NCBI GenBank assembly: GCA_963816725.1
Contig: CAWFMC010000013.1
Coordinates: 124,001 to 188,000, forward strand
Length of the DNA: 64,000 bases
Direction: 5' to 3'
DNA from: CAVSUB01 sp963816725
GTDB taxonomy: Bacteria; Acidobacteriota; Vicinamibacteria; Vicinamibacterales; 2-12-FULL-66-21
The notes beneath the pieces are model-generated. The model was given only the letters and a program-made list of their open reading frames with translations, searched no databases and was not told where the DNA came from. The position numbers were made by a program, and so were the translations under genes. Of this stretch, positions 55,914-63,947 are shown one piece after another. Each line of letters starts with the position of its first letter. The stretch's first letter is position 1.

Positions 55914-57611
55914 GGGCAGGAACCAGTCGCGTACGAAGACGCGAGACGCAGGACCGGCGTCGTGCTCTGCGTCGGCGCCAGGTCGATCGAGGGCAGTGCG
56001 CTGGCCAGCGCGTGCACGACCTCGGCATCGAACTCCGCTCCGGCGCAGCGCCACAGCTCGCGCAGCGCCTCGGCAGAGGATCGCGCCGGGCGATAGGCGC
56101 GGGCGCTGGTCATGGCATCGAAGGCGTCCGTGACGTGGACGATGCGCGCCAGCAAGGGAATCTCGTCGCCGCGCAGGCGGTGCGGGTAGCCGCTCCCGTC
56201 CGGGCGCTCGTGATGCAGCTCGACGATCGGGATGTGCGGGGCGAGGAACGGCACGGTGCGCAGAATCCTGGCGCCGAGACCCGGGTGCAGCTTGATCGCT
56301 TCGAACTCCTCCGCGGTGAGCCCGTTCGGCTTCCGCAGGACGTCATCGGGCACGCCGACCTTGCCGATGTCGTGCAGCAGCGCGCCGAGCCGCAGGACCT
56401 CGATCTGATCCTCCTCGAGCGCCATGTGCTGGCCGACGGCGACCGAGAGCGCGCTGACGCGCTCGGAGTGGCCGGCGGTGTAGCGGTCGCGCGCATCGAG
56501 CGTCATGGCCAGCGCGCGGATGGTGCCGACGTAGGCACTCTGCGTTTCCTCTTCTGCGGCACGCAGCGCAGCCATCATGTCGTTGAAGGCGCCGGTAAGG
56601 CTGTCGATCTCGCGGCTCGACCCGCACTTCGCCAGCGGCGGGTCGAAGGCGCGGACCTGGCTCATGTCGGCCAGCGATCGGGCGAGCGTGTTGATCGGGC
56701 GGGCGAGTGTACGGGCCAGCCAGACGCTCGCGAAGCCGGCCAGGGCGAACGTCGCAAGCGCGATGAGAAGGATCGTCCGGCCCGCCTGGCGCAGCGCCGG
56801 CGCGGCGGCTTCGTCGATCGAGTCGAGGACGTAGACGCCGGCGTCCGCCTCGCGCAGCAGTTCGCGGATCGCATACTCGGTGCCGCCGATCCGCGCGACT
56901 CGGGCCAAGGGCAGGCTCCGCAACGTGGCGGCGTCCAGCTTCGCCGCCACCGAGTCCGGCAGCGTCGTGGTCAGCACCTGCGAGGAGGTCGCGATCAGGG
57001 TGGCGGCACCGGAGAGCGTCGAGAGCTCGCGCGCGTACTGGCCGTCCAGCGCGGTGGCCAGCTGGAGGCGACCGAGGACATCGTCCTGCAGCACGACGTC
57101 CGCGCCGGCCAGCCGGAAGCCCCCGGCCGGCAGCAGCAGCAGGCGAGGCGCGGTGGCGTCCCCATCGGCGCCGGGCAGGGTGGCGGGCCAGCCTGCCGCC
57201 AGTCGGCCGGACACGGCCACCGTGCGCCCCGAGGCATCGGTCACGCGCCAGGACGTCCGGCTTGATGCGCGCGGCGATCTTGTCGAGCTCGCGGGCGACG
57301 GTGGCGACCATCTCGCGCGAGCTGGCCGGCTTGGCCATCGCCGATTCGGACTGGTAGATGTCGAGGGCCGCCTTGAGCGTCGAGTTCTCGGCGAGGAGCG
57401 CGACCTGCGTGGTCAGGTCGTCGCCGCGCTTGTCCTCCAGCGCCGAGAGCATCCGGTGGCCGGCTTCGAGCTTGGCGAGGACTTCCGCGCGGACGCGATC
57501 GCGGACATCGAGGATCAGCGCGACGAAGAGTCCCGACAGGAGGACGGCGACCGTCGCGAGGATCGCGATCGAGGTGCGGACGACGAGACGGGGCGGCGCC
57601 GCCTGGCTCAC
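55910..57611 (-). CDS. Membrane sensor HD-GYP phosphodiesterase (one frameshift near 57244)
   Basis: The first frame (from ATG 57611) encodes a transmembrane helix (TSIAILATVAVLLSGLFVAL) and the start of a periplasmic sensor (RAEVLAKLEAGHRMLSALED ... ELDKIAARIKPDVLA). The second frame, from about 57244, continues VTDASGRTVAVSG through the sensor to a second helix (TILLIALATFALAGFASVWL), a HAMP domain (TLARPINTLARSLADM) and an HD-GYP domain: AGHSERVSALSVAVG, LLHDIGKVGVPDDVLRKPNG, LHPGLGARIL, HHERPDGSGYP. One extra base joins the frames perfectly, so this is one gene of about 566 codons. HD-GYP enzymes hydrolyse c-di-GMP to pGpG or GMP. Both ends overlap neighbours by ATGA. The frameshift may be a sequencing error. 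Confidence 0.85.
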
Positions 57612-58300
57612 GACTGATCCAGCGGCAGGTTGAACTCGACGTGCGTCGTCTGACCCGGCTTCACCAGCACGGAAGCGACCGTCTCGCCGAGCCGTTCCTG
57701 CCAGGCGCTGATCCGGAAGGTCCCGGCGGGGACGTCGTCCAGCGCGAACGCGCCGTCGGCGCGCGGCCTCGTGAAGTACGCGTTGTCGAGCACCAGGATG
57801 CTGGCGCTCATCTGCGAGTGGACGTGACAGTAGATCTTGACGAGGCCGGGGTGGGTGAACACTCGCGTGCGGCTGTCACCCTGCTTGTATCGCCCGAGAT
57901 CGAAGACGGCGCCGCTCGAGAGCGAGAAGACGTTGTGGAAGAACGGATCGGCGTTCGGGAAATCGATGCTCGACCCGCGGGTAATCGCCACGACTCGCGG
58001 CTCGAACGCCTCGTCGCGTTGGACCATCGACGTGTGGGTTACCGGCAGCGGACCAGCGGCCGGCAGATCTCTGATGAAGACCACCACGTCGGAGGTGGTG
58101 CCCGGGCGGGGCACCGGGCGAGTCACGGTGCGCGGCGCGTACACACCCGAGGGCAACGCGGCTCGTTGCGGGATGCCCAGGCGGATGACCCCTTCGATCC
58201 GGCCCAGGCTCGGCCCCGCGCCCGACGTCGTCTGGCCGAGAGCCGCCAGGGCCACGGCGATCGACAGTGCGGCGAGCGGGCGTTGCGGGGTGATGGTCAC
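57608..58300 (-). CDS. Exported cupredoxin-domain protein (methylamine-utilisation-protein-like)
   Basis: GTG at 58300, with GAGG upstream, gives 230 residues: a signal region (LAALSIAVALAALGQTTSGA), a short carboxypeptidase-like strand set (GRIEGVIRLG), and a cupredoxin domain (about 85-190). That domain has the type-1 copper ligands in SSIDFPNADPFFHNVFSLSS (first His) and VKIYCHVHSQMSASILVLDN (Cys, His, Met). A C-terminal beta domain (FALDDVPAGTFRISAWQERL) follows. Proteins of this form are often labelled methylamine utilisation proteins without evidence. It heads an operon with an HD-GYP sensor and an outer-membrane barrel, each overlapping by four bases, so copper redox state may be linked to c-di-GMP. 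Confidence 0.8.
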   Translation of the reverse strand: MTITPQRPLAALSIAVALAALGQTTSGAGPSLGRIEGVIRLGIPQRAALPSGVYAPRTVTRPVPRPGTTSDVVVFIRDLPAAGPLPVTHTSMVQRDEAFEPRVVAITRGSSIDFPNADPFFHNVFSLSSGAVFDLGRYKQGDSRTRVFTHPGLVKIYCHVHSQMSASILVLDNAYFTRPRADGAFALDDVPAGTFRISAWQERLGETVASVLVKPGQTTHVEFNLPLDQS

Positions 58301-58449
58301 GGTCCTCGTGCTCCCGGTGTAACAGGCGGACAAAAACGCGTGTCCCTCCGCCGATCCGCTAATCGGCAGATCGGTGTGCGGCCTCAACCCGGCGCGTGCG
58401 CCCCGGCAAAAATCGGGTATCTTACGGTTCGGTCACGTCAGGGGAGCTG

Positions 58450-59523
58450 ATGCGCGTATTCGGATCAGTCATTGCCGCGGTCGCGGCCGGTGTGTGCGGT
58501 CTGGTGGCAGTGGGCGGCGCCGCACCGGACGCGTCTCAAGTGCCGGCGCCGGCTAACGCCAAGGCGTCGGTCGAACGGCACCTGCGCAACGTCCGCCAGC
58601 TGACGGAGGGCGGGGAGAACGCCGAGGCGTACTTCTCCCCGGACGGGTCGCGCCTCATTTATCAGTCCACGCGGCCCGACTACCCGTGCGATCAGAACTA
58701 CACGATGAGGATCGACGGGACCGACAAGCATCGGGTCAGCACCGGTACGGGCCGGACCACGTGCGGGTACTACTATCCGGGCGGCACCGCGATCCTGTTT
58801 GCGTCGACCCATGAAGCCGGTCCCGCCTGCCCGCCCAAGCCGAGTTATGACAAGGGTTACGTCTGGCCGATTTACCCCGGCTACGACATCTATCGGGCCG
58901 AACCCGACGGCTCCAGGCTGACGCCGCTGACCCGTACCCCCGGATATGACGCCGAGGCAACAATCGCCCCGGACGGGCTGATCGTGTTCACGAGCGTGCG
59001 CGACGGCGACATGGAGATCTATTCCATGAACGCCGACGGCTCGGACGTGAAGCGGCTGACCAACCGGCCGGGGCCTGACGGCGGGCCCTTCTTCTCGTGG
59101 GACGGGAAGCTGATTGCGTTCCGCGGCCGCCCCTTGCCGCCGGGCGCGGAGCTGGACGACTATCGGGCGCTGCTGAAGAACGGTCTGTGGCGGCCGACGC
59201 AGCTCGAGCTGTACGTGATGGACCGCGACGGCAGCAACGTCCGCCAGGTGACCCGGCTCGGAGCCGCGAGCTTCGCGCCCTCGTGGCATCACGACGGCAA
59301 GCGGTTGATCTTCGCCTCCAACTACAAGGATCCGAAGGGTCGGAACTTCGATGTGTTCTCGATCAACCTCGATGGCTCGGGGATCGAGCAGATCACCTTC
59401 AACGATACCTTCGATGGCTTCCCGATGTTCTCGCCCGACGGCAAGCACCTGGTGTTCGCCTCCAACCGCGGCGCCAAGACCGAGGGTGAGACGAACGTGT
59501 TCATTGCCGATTGGGTGGAATGA
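58450..59523 (+). CDS. Exported PD40 (TolB-like) propeller protein
   Basis: GGGGAG four bases before ATG 58450 sets the start. The 357-residue protein has a signal peptide (VIAAVAAGVCGLVAVGGAAP) and PD40 repeats: AEAYFSPDGSRLIYQSTRPD, EATIAPDGLIVFTSVRDGDM, EIYSMNADGSDVKRLTNRPG, ASFAPSWHHDGKRLIFASNY and DGFPMFSPDGKHLVFASNRG. Extra Cys residues (YPCDQNY, TTCGYYY, ACPPKP) suggest disulfides. It resembles standalone exported TolB-like proteins rather than the Pal-associated TolB. Its stop overlaps the start of the acetyltransferase gene (ATGA), an odd pairing of periplasmic and cytoplasmic proteins. Confidence 0.85.
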   Translation: MRVFGSVIAAVAAGVCGLVAVGGAAPDASQVPAPANAKASVERHLRNVRQLTEGGENAEAYFSPDGSRLIYQSTRPDYPCDQNYTMRIDGTDKHRVSTGTGRTTCGYYYPGGTAILFASTHEAGPACPPKPSYDKGYVWPIYPGYDIYRAEPDGSRLTPLTRTPGYDAEATIAPDGLIVFTSVRDGDMEIYSMNADGSDVKRLTNRPGPDGGPFFSWDGKLIAFRGRPLPPGAELDDYRALLKNGLWRPTQLELYVMDRDGSNVRQVTRLGAASFAPSWHHDGKRLIFASNYKDPKGRNFDVFSINLDGSGIEQITFNDTFDGFPMFSPDGKHLVFASNRGAKTEGETNVFIADWVE

Positions 59524-60023
59524 GCGCAGCGGGCGGGTGGCCCGGCCGTGCGGCCGTCGCGTCCGATGCGGCGGCGATTACGCGGATTTACAACCAGGGG
59601 ATCGAGGAGGGAACCGCGACGTTCGAGACGCGACCTCGCACTGAGGCGGATGTCCGCGCCTGGCTCGGGCTGCGATTCCCGGTGGTGGTCGTCGAGGCGG
59701 ACGGTGAAGTGGTCGCGTTCGCCAGCACCTCGGAGTACCGGCCGCGCGAGTGCTATGCCGGCATCGCCGAGTTCTCCGTGTACGTCGACCGGGCACGGCG
59801 TGGACGCGGGATCGGCCGGGTGGCGATGAACACCCTGATCGAGGCGGCCCGAGCCGCCGGGTTCTGGAAACTGGTGTCGCGGGTGTTCGTCGAGAACCTC
59901 CAGAGTCGGTCGCTCCTCCGCGACGTCGGCTTCCGCGAAGTCGGCATCTACGAGCGCCACGCCCGCATCCGTGGCCTCTGGAAAGATGTCGTCATCGTCG
60001 AGCGACTGCTGGATGAGCGGTAA
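59520..60023 (+). CDS. arsN1: GNAT acetyltransferase, ArsN1/phosphinothricin-acetyltransferase type
   Basis: The 167-residue protein has the GNAT fold with family-specific phrases: AAITRIYNQGIEEGTATFET, VVAFASTSEYRPRECYAGIA, EFSVYVDRARRGRGIGRVAM (the acetyl-CoA loop R-R-G-x-G-x-G/A), ARAAGFWKLVSRVFVENLQS and VGFREVGIYERHARIRGLWK DVVIVERLL. These are shared by ArsN1 (arsinothricin) and Pat/Bar (phosphinothricin) enzymes, which N-acetylate amino-acid antibiotics; the Y-R-P-R-x-C-Y-A-G-I-A-E-F-S-V-Y segment favours ArsN1. No other arsenic gene is near. It overlaps the upstream PD40 stop by four bases. Confidence 0.75.
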   Translation: MSAAGGWPGRAAVASDAAAITRIYNQGIEEGTATFETRPRTEADVRAWLGLRFPVVVVEADGEVVAFASTSEYRPRECYAGIAEFSVYVDRARRGRGIGRVAMNTLIEAARAAGFWKLVSRVFVENLQSRSLLRDVGFREVGIYERHARIRGLWKDVVIVERLLDER

Positions 60024-60106
60024 GGATTGGTGCTCTGGTTCGATGCCGAATGTGTCGGACTGCTGTGGGGCGGGGAGCGTCCAAGTGCGCCGAGACCGAA
60101 CGGCCC

Positions 60107-60127
60107 GTAGCCTGTAGCCTGCCTGCC
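60107..60127. repeat. Heptamer array M (GTAGCCT), short
   Basis: Two GTAGCCT units and a partial third (GCCTGCC), the same heptamer family as array J. It lies just upstream of the diguanylate cyclase start. Confidence 0.6.
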
Positions 60128-60131
60128 ACCC

Positions 60132-61034
60132 ATGGACCTTCCGCCCGCCGACCTGCTGCCGCTCGACATGTTCCGCTCGCTGGTCGAGGAGTCGCTGACC
60201 GGGGTCTATCTGATTCAGGGCGAGCGCATGACGTACTGCAACCCGCGACTGGCGGAGATCTTCGGCTACAGCCGCGAAGAGATTCTCGCGCTGCCGTCGG
60301 TGCTGGAGTTGATCGACCCGATGGACCGGGATCTCGTCGGCGAGAAGCTGCGGCTGCGCCAGAGCGGCGCGCTCGAGAGCGTCGAGTACACGGTCGGCGG
60401 CGTGCGCAAGGACGGCCGCGGCATCTACGTCGACGCCCGCGGGGTCCGGACGACGTGCGACGGGGCACCCGCGGTGATGGGCAGCATGGTCGACGTCACC
60501 GAGCGCAAGCACCTCGAAGAGGCGCTGCGCAGCCTGTCTCTGACCGACGAGTTGACGGGCCTGTACAACCGGCGCGGCTTCTCGACGCTGGCCGAACGTC
60601 ACCTGTCCCTGGCGCGGCGCAAGGGGCAGGACCTCCTCCTGGTCCTGGGCGACATCGACGGCCTGAAGCTGGTCAACGACACCTTCGGTCACGCCGCGGG
60701 GGATCAGGTGGTGATCGATGCGGCCACCGTCCTGAAGGGCACCTACCGGCGCGTCGATATCCTGGCGCGCATCGGCGGCGACGAGTTCACGGCCTTTCCG
60801 ATCGAGGCCGGCCCGGACAGCGCCGAGATCCTGACGAGCCGGCTCCAGGACAACATCGCCAAGCACAACGAGCGCTACACGCGTCCGTTCCGGCTGTCGA
60901 TGAGCGTCGGGGTCGGTCGGATCAAAGCGGCCGACTGCCCGACGGTCCAGCGGCTGCTGGCCGAGGCCGATCGGGAGCTGTATCGCCGCAAGCGCGATCG
61001 GAAGGCCGCGGGCGGCACCCCGTCTGTGGGATAA
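60132..61034 (+). CDS. PAS-GGDEF diguanylate cyclase
   Basis: The 300-residue protein has a PAS domain (about 12-125: LVEESLTGVYLIQGERMTYC, NPRLAEIFGYSREEILAL, GSMVDVTERKHLEEAL) and a GGDEF domain (about 135-298: LTDELTGLYNRRGFSTLAER, LGDIDGLKLVNDTFGHAAGD, ILARIGGDEFTAFPI). The intact G-G-D-E-F and metal Asp residues predict c-di-GMP synthesis from GTP. The residues R-R-V-D five positions before GGDEF form the RxxD inhibitory I-site, so product inhibition is expected. It has no membrane helix and is cytoplasmic. It stands 2 kb from the HD-GYP operon that would degrade the same messenger. Confidence 0.9.
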   Translation: MDLPPADLLPLDMFRSLVEESLTGVYLIQGERMTYCNPRLAEIFGYSREEILALPSVLELIDPMDRDLVGEKLRLRQSGALESVEYTVGGVRKDGRGIYVDARGVRTTCDGAPAVMGSMVDVTERKHLEEALRSLSLTDELTGLYNRRGFSTLAERHLSLARRKGQDLLLVLGDIDGLKLVNDTFGHAAGDQVVIDAATVLKGTYRRVDILARIGGDEFTAFPIEAGPDSAEILTSRLQDNIAKHNERYTRPFRLSMSVGVGRIKAADCPTVQRLLAEADRELYRRKRDRKAAGGTPSVG

Positions 61035-61045
61035 TTGCCCCCTGT

Positions 61046-61122
61046 CGGGGCGTAGCTCAGTCTGGTGGAGCGCTCGCTTTGGGAGCGAGAAGTCGCTGGT
61101 TCGAATCCAGTCGCCCCGACCA
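61046..61122 (+). tRNA. tRNA-Pro (anticodon UGG)
   Basis: Acceptor CGGGGCG/CGCCCCG, D-arm GCTC...GAGC, anticodon stem CTCGC/GCGAG with loop TTTGGGA (anticodon TGG), T-arm CTGG...CCAG with TTCGAAT, discriminator A and encoded CCA all fold correctly. The 5' C opposite G is usual for bacterial tRNA-Pro. A GATAAT -10-like hexamer at 61030-61035 overlaps the stop of the cyclase gene. Confidence 0.96.
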
Positions 61123-61339
61123 CCTTCCTCCAGAAGCCGTTCAACGACCGGTCCTCAAGGCTGGCGTCATCCAACCCACGGCCCCATGACGCGCGGCGCA
61201 GTCCACTGCTATCATCGGCCGGGCTCGCACCTGTGACGTCTCGAGCGACAGCCGCGTGGACGGCGCAGTCGTCGCACTCCCGGCTGCAGTTCCCGCATCG
61301 ATCACCAGAGCGGCCGCTCCGCTTCAGGAAGGAACGTTC

Positions 61340-61978
61340 ATGACACGTATCGCGATATACACGGCCGGCGTGACGCTGGCGCTGTCAGCCGTCGCCATCG
61401 CCGGCGGTCCCAAGTTTGCCAGCACGTGGAAGTCACCGGAGGCCTCGAACGTCAGCTTCGCGGGGAAGAAGGTCGCAGCGCTGATCATCAGCGACGACCA
61501 GGGCTTGCGCGTGTCTGGCGAGGAAGCGCTGGTGCGCGAGCTGGCGGGGATCGGGCTCACACAGGGCGTGGCGAGCTACAAGTTGATTCCGCGCGAGGAG
61601 CTCCACGACGCGGACAAGGCACGAGGATGGTACGAGCGCGCCGGTGTCGACGGCGTCGTGACCATGCGGCTGGTCAAGGCCGAGGCTCGCAAGACGTGGG
61701 AACCGTCGATGTGGAGCTCGGGCTACTACAGCACGTTCTCCGGCTACTACGGCTACGGCTGGGGGTCAGCGTACGTCTACGACCCGGGTCATACGCGCAT
61801 CGACGAGGTCGCCGTGGTGGAGACGCTCGTGTTCAGCGTGCCCCAGAACAAGCTGTTGTGGGCCGGCGTCACCGAGTCGACCAATCCGAAGGACGCCAAC
61901 ACGGTGATCAAGGACATCGTCAAGGAAACGGTCAAGGAAATGAAGAAGCAGGGGTTGATGCGAACGGCCGCGCAGTGA
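61340..61978 (+). CDS. Exported hypothetical protein
   Basis: ATG at 61340 is preceded by GGAAGGAA. The 212-residue product has a signal peptide (IAIYTAGVTLALSAVAIAGG). The mature domain reads TWKSPEASNVSFAGKKVAAL, VSGEEALVRELAGIGLTQGV, ASYKLIPREELHDADKARGW, then a Tyr/Gly-rich loop (SSGYYSTFSGYYGYGWGSAY) and QNKLLWAGVTESTNPKDANT. A C-terminal helix (VIKDIVKETVKEMKKQGL) closes it. The alpha/beta pattern is reminiscent of the DUF4136 and CsgG/TolB-N-like lipoprotein group, but there is no lipobox Cys. Probably periplasmic, function unknown. Confidence 0.7.
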   Translation: MTRIAIYTAGVTLALSAVAIAGGPKFASTWKSPEASNVSFAGKKVAALIISDDQGLRVSGEEALVRELAGIGLTQGVASYKLIPREELHDADKARGWYERAGVDGVVTMRLVKAEARKTWEPSMWSSGYYSTFSGYYGYGWGSAYVYDPGHTRIDEVAVVETLVFSVPQNKLLWAGVTESTNPKDANTVIKDIVKETVKEMKKQGLMRTAAQ

Positions 61979-62023
61979 CCGTGCGCGTCGCCGACTCGGG
62001 TCAGGACCATACCCAGGGGTCGA

Positions 62024-62758
62024 TCACTGATTCATTCTCCGGAACATCTCGTCCAGCTGCTCGCGGGAGGCTCGTTGCGCCTGCTCGGCGAAGCCGTAGC
62101 CAATCTCGAGATCCCCGGCGGCCAGGCGTGGGAACACCGCGTCCGCGAACTCGTTCAGGTTGACGCCGAACGTGTGGAGACCGGGTCCACCCAGATCGGT
62201 GTCGACCGCCGGTGGCGCGAGCTCGATGACCGCGATCGGCGTCGCGGCGAGCTGATGGCGAAGCGAGAGCGTGAACGAATGCATCGCCGCCTTGGTCGCG
62301 CTGTAGATCGGCGCCCGGGCGAGAGGCGCGAACGCCAGGCCGGACGTGACGTTGACGATTGCAGGATCGGTCTGCCGGGCGAGATGCGGCGCGAGCAGCG
62401 ACGCGAGATGGACAGGTGCGGCGAAGTTGATCGCGATCTCCTCAGCGGTGGCGGCCCAGTCGCCTTCACCCTCGGCCAGTCGTGGATAGCGCTGGACGCC
62501 CGCGTTGTTGACGAGCACGTTGAGAGCGGGCACGCCGCGGACGGCCCACTCGGCCAGCGCGCGCCGCTCTTCGGGACGTGACAGATCGCAGACGCGGGTG
62601 ATGAGCCCGGGCAGTTCCGCGGCGGTCTGGGCCAGGCGGTCTTCACGGCGGCCGCAGATGGCGACAGTCGCGCCCGCCGCGTGGAATCGGCGCGCGAGCG
62701 CCAGGCCGATGCCCGACGCTCCGCCGGTGACGAGGACGCTGCTGGCTGCGATATTCAT
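62024..62758 (-). CDS. Short-chain dehydrogenase, DltE-like
   Basis: The 244-residue protein has the classical SDR features: SVLVTGGASGIGLALARRFH (TGxxxGIG), ICGRREDRLAQTAAELPG, VCDLSRPEERRALAEW, LNVLVNNAGVQRYP, AIVNVTSGLAFAPLARAPIY (catalytic Ser), YSATKAAMHSF (Tyr and Lys) and IELAPPAVDTDLGGPGLHTF. It matches the DltE-like oxidoreductases in length and in the A-P-I-Y-S-A-T-K-A phrase. Substrate unknown. The TesA remnant and TetR regulator lie upstream on the same strand. Confidence 0.88.
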   Translation of the reverse strand: MNIAASSVLVTGGASGIGLALARRFHAAGATVAICGRREDRLAQTAAELPGLITRVCDLSRPEERRALAEWAVRGVPALNVLVNNAGVQRYPRLAEGEGDWAATAEEIAINFAAPVHLASLLAPHLARQTDPAIVNVTSGLAFAPLARAPIYSATKAAMHSFTLSLRHQLAATPIAVIELAPPAVDTDLGGPGLHTFGVNLNEFADAVFPRLAAGDLEIGYGFAEQAQRASREQLDEMFRRMNQ

Positions 62759-62804
62759 GCGACTAGTGTCTCCGCTTCGACCTGAATGCGCCACCTCATC
62801 GCGC

Positions 62805-63044
62805 TCAGGCCGGTGACTTGACGGCCGTCCTTGCCAGTATGGGATCCAGATACGGCCAGACCGTGTCCGCGATCCGGCGCGCGCCAGCGGCATTTGGGTG
62901 AAATCCGTCGGGGCCGTTCATCTGCGGATCGAGCGCGACTCCCTCGAGCAGGAAAGGCACGAGCGGGATGCCGTAACGCGCGGCGAGCTGCGGGAAGAGC
63001 TGGCGGCTCAGGAGGGCTGTTCCGGCTGATGGACGCACCATCAT
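62805..63044 (-). pseudogene. C-terminal fragment of a TesA-like SGNH hydrolase
   Basis: The fragment reads QLFPQLAARYGIPLVPFLLE, GVALDPQMNGPDGFHPNAAG and ARRIADTVWPYLDPIL. This is the C-terminal third of the TesA/arylesterase family, including the catalytic Asp-x-x-His of D-G-x-H-P. The GDS nucleophile block and block III are not found upstream, where another sequence begins near 63035. It is therefore a truncated, inactive copy. Confidence 0.75.
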
Positions 63045-63130
63045 TTTACCAAGCGGTGGCGTCGTTTGCCGGCAGGACCGGGTTCAATATGACGCGCCGC
63101 AAGGCCCACTTGATAGAGACCGAGGCGGTC

Positions 63131-63796
63131 TTACCGGGCGTTCTGAAGGCGGCGGCTCGGCCGTGGCTTGCCGACCGACGGATGGCCGTGTCTTGCAGCG
63201 TGCTGGCGAGGCGTTCGCGTCAGATCGTGAAACGCGGCGACGACCTCGTCCACGATGGGGCCGATCTCGCCCGAGCGTTCGTACCAGCTCTGGAACACGC
63301 GGTTCAGCAGGACGAACGTCAGCCCGGCCAAGAGGGTCGGGGCGTGGCCGCCGCCGCCGGCGCCGGCCGCGGCGAACGCCTCCGCCACACGTTCGGTGAT
63401 GACCGAGTACTCCGACAACTGCGCGCCCCGGGCGCCCGGATTTTCGAGGACGATCTGCATCGCCAGCCGGGCTCGCGGCTGAAGGACGACGAACGCCGCG
63501 AGACGCCGCACCGCCCCTTCGACGATCTGCAGCGGCGCCGCGCCCGCCGACTCCTTCACCGCATCGACCAGCAGATCGCCGTAGGTGTCCGTCGCCTGCA
63601 CCATCACATCGTCTTTCGAGGCAAAGTAGCGGAAGAACGTCCGCCGCGACACGCCGGCGGCGGTCGCGATGTCATCGATAGTGGTGCGATCGTATCCGTG
63701 CTGCGCGAACAGGTCGACCGCCGTGTTCCAGATCTCGGACCGCACGAACTGCTGCTTCTTCAGCCGGAGTGAGCTATCGTCTGGGCGGCCAGGCAT
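63131..63796 (-). CDS. TetR-family transcriptional regulator
   Basis: The 221-residue protein has the TetR N-terminal helix-turn-helix (residues about 15-62: RSEIWNTAVDLFAQHGYDRT, TIDDIATAAGVSRRTFFRYF, ASKDDVM) and a helical ligand-binding domain (about 80-200). The segment LQIVEGAVRRLAAFVVLQPR and the C-terminal FVLLNRVFQSWYERSG are typical of TetR C-terminal dimerisation helices. It is divergent from a gene that starts at 63948 and runs off the window. A 19-bp palindrome lies in that gene's promoter (63842-63860), so this regulator probably represses it and perhaps itself. Confidence 0.88.
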   Translation of the reverse strand: MPGRPDDSSLRLKKQQFVRSEIWNTAVDLFAQHGYDRTTIDDIATAAGVSRRTFFRYFASKDDVMVQATDTYGDLLVDAVKESAGAAPLQIVEGAVRRLAAFVVLQPRARLAMQIVLENPGARGAQLSEYSVITERVAEAFAAAGAGGGGHAPTLLAGLTFVLLNRVFQSWYERSGEIGPIVDEVVAAFHDLTRTPRQHAARHGHPSVGKPRPSRRLQNAR

Positions 63797-63836
63797 GGCG
63801 CCAGCATACGCGACATGCCATCCTTGTCACAACGGG

Positions 63837-63866
63837 TTGACAATGACACTGAGTGCCATTTACACT
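63837..63866 (+). promoter_or_regulatory. Promoter with embedded TetR-type operator
   Basis: TTGACA (63837-63842) and TACACT (63861-63866) are 18 bases apart. The palindrome AATGACACTGAGTGCCATT (63842-63860, eight of nine pairs symmetric around a central G) fills the spacer. A dimeric repressor bound there would block RNA polymerase. Confidence 0.65.
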
Positions 63867-63947
63867 CCGTGACTCGCCTCGGCGCCGGCCCGGATTCGGA
63901 CGCGGCGTCCGGACTCGATGAACTCGGAGTGGAAAGGCAGGTTCGCA

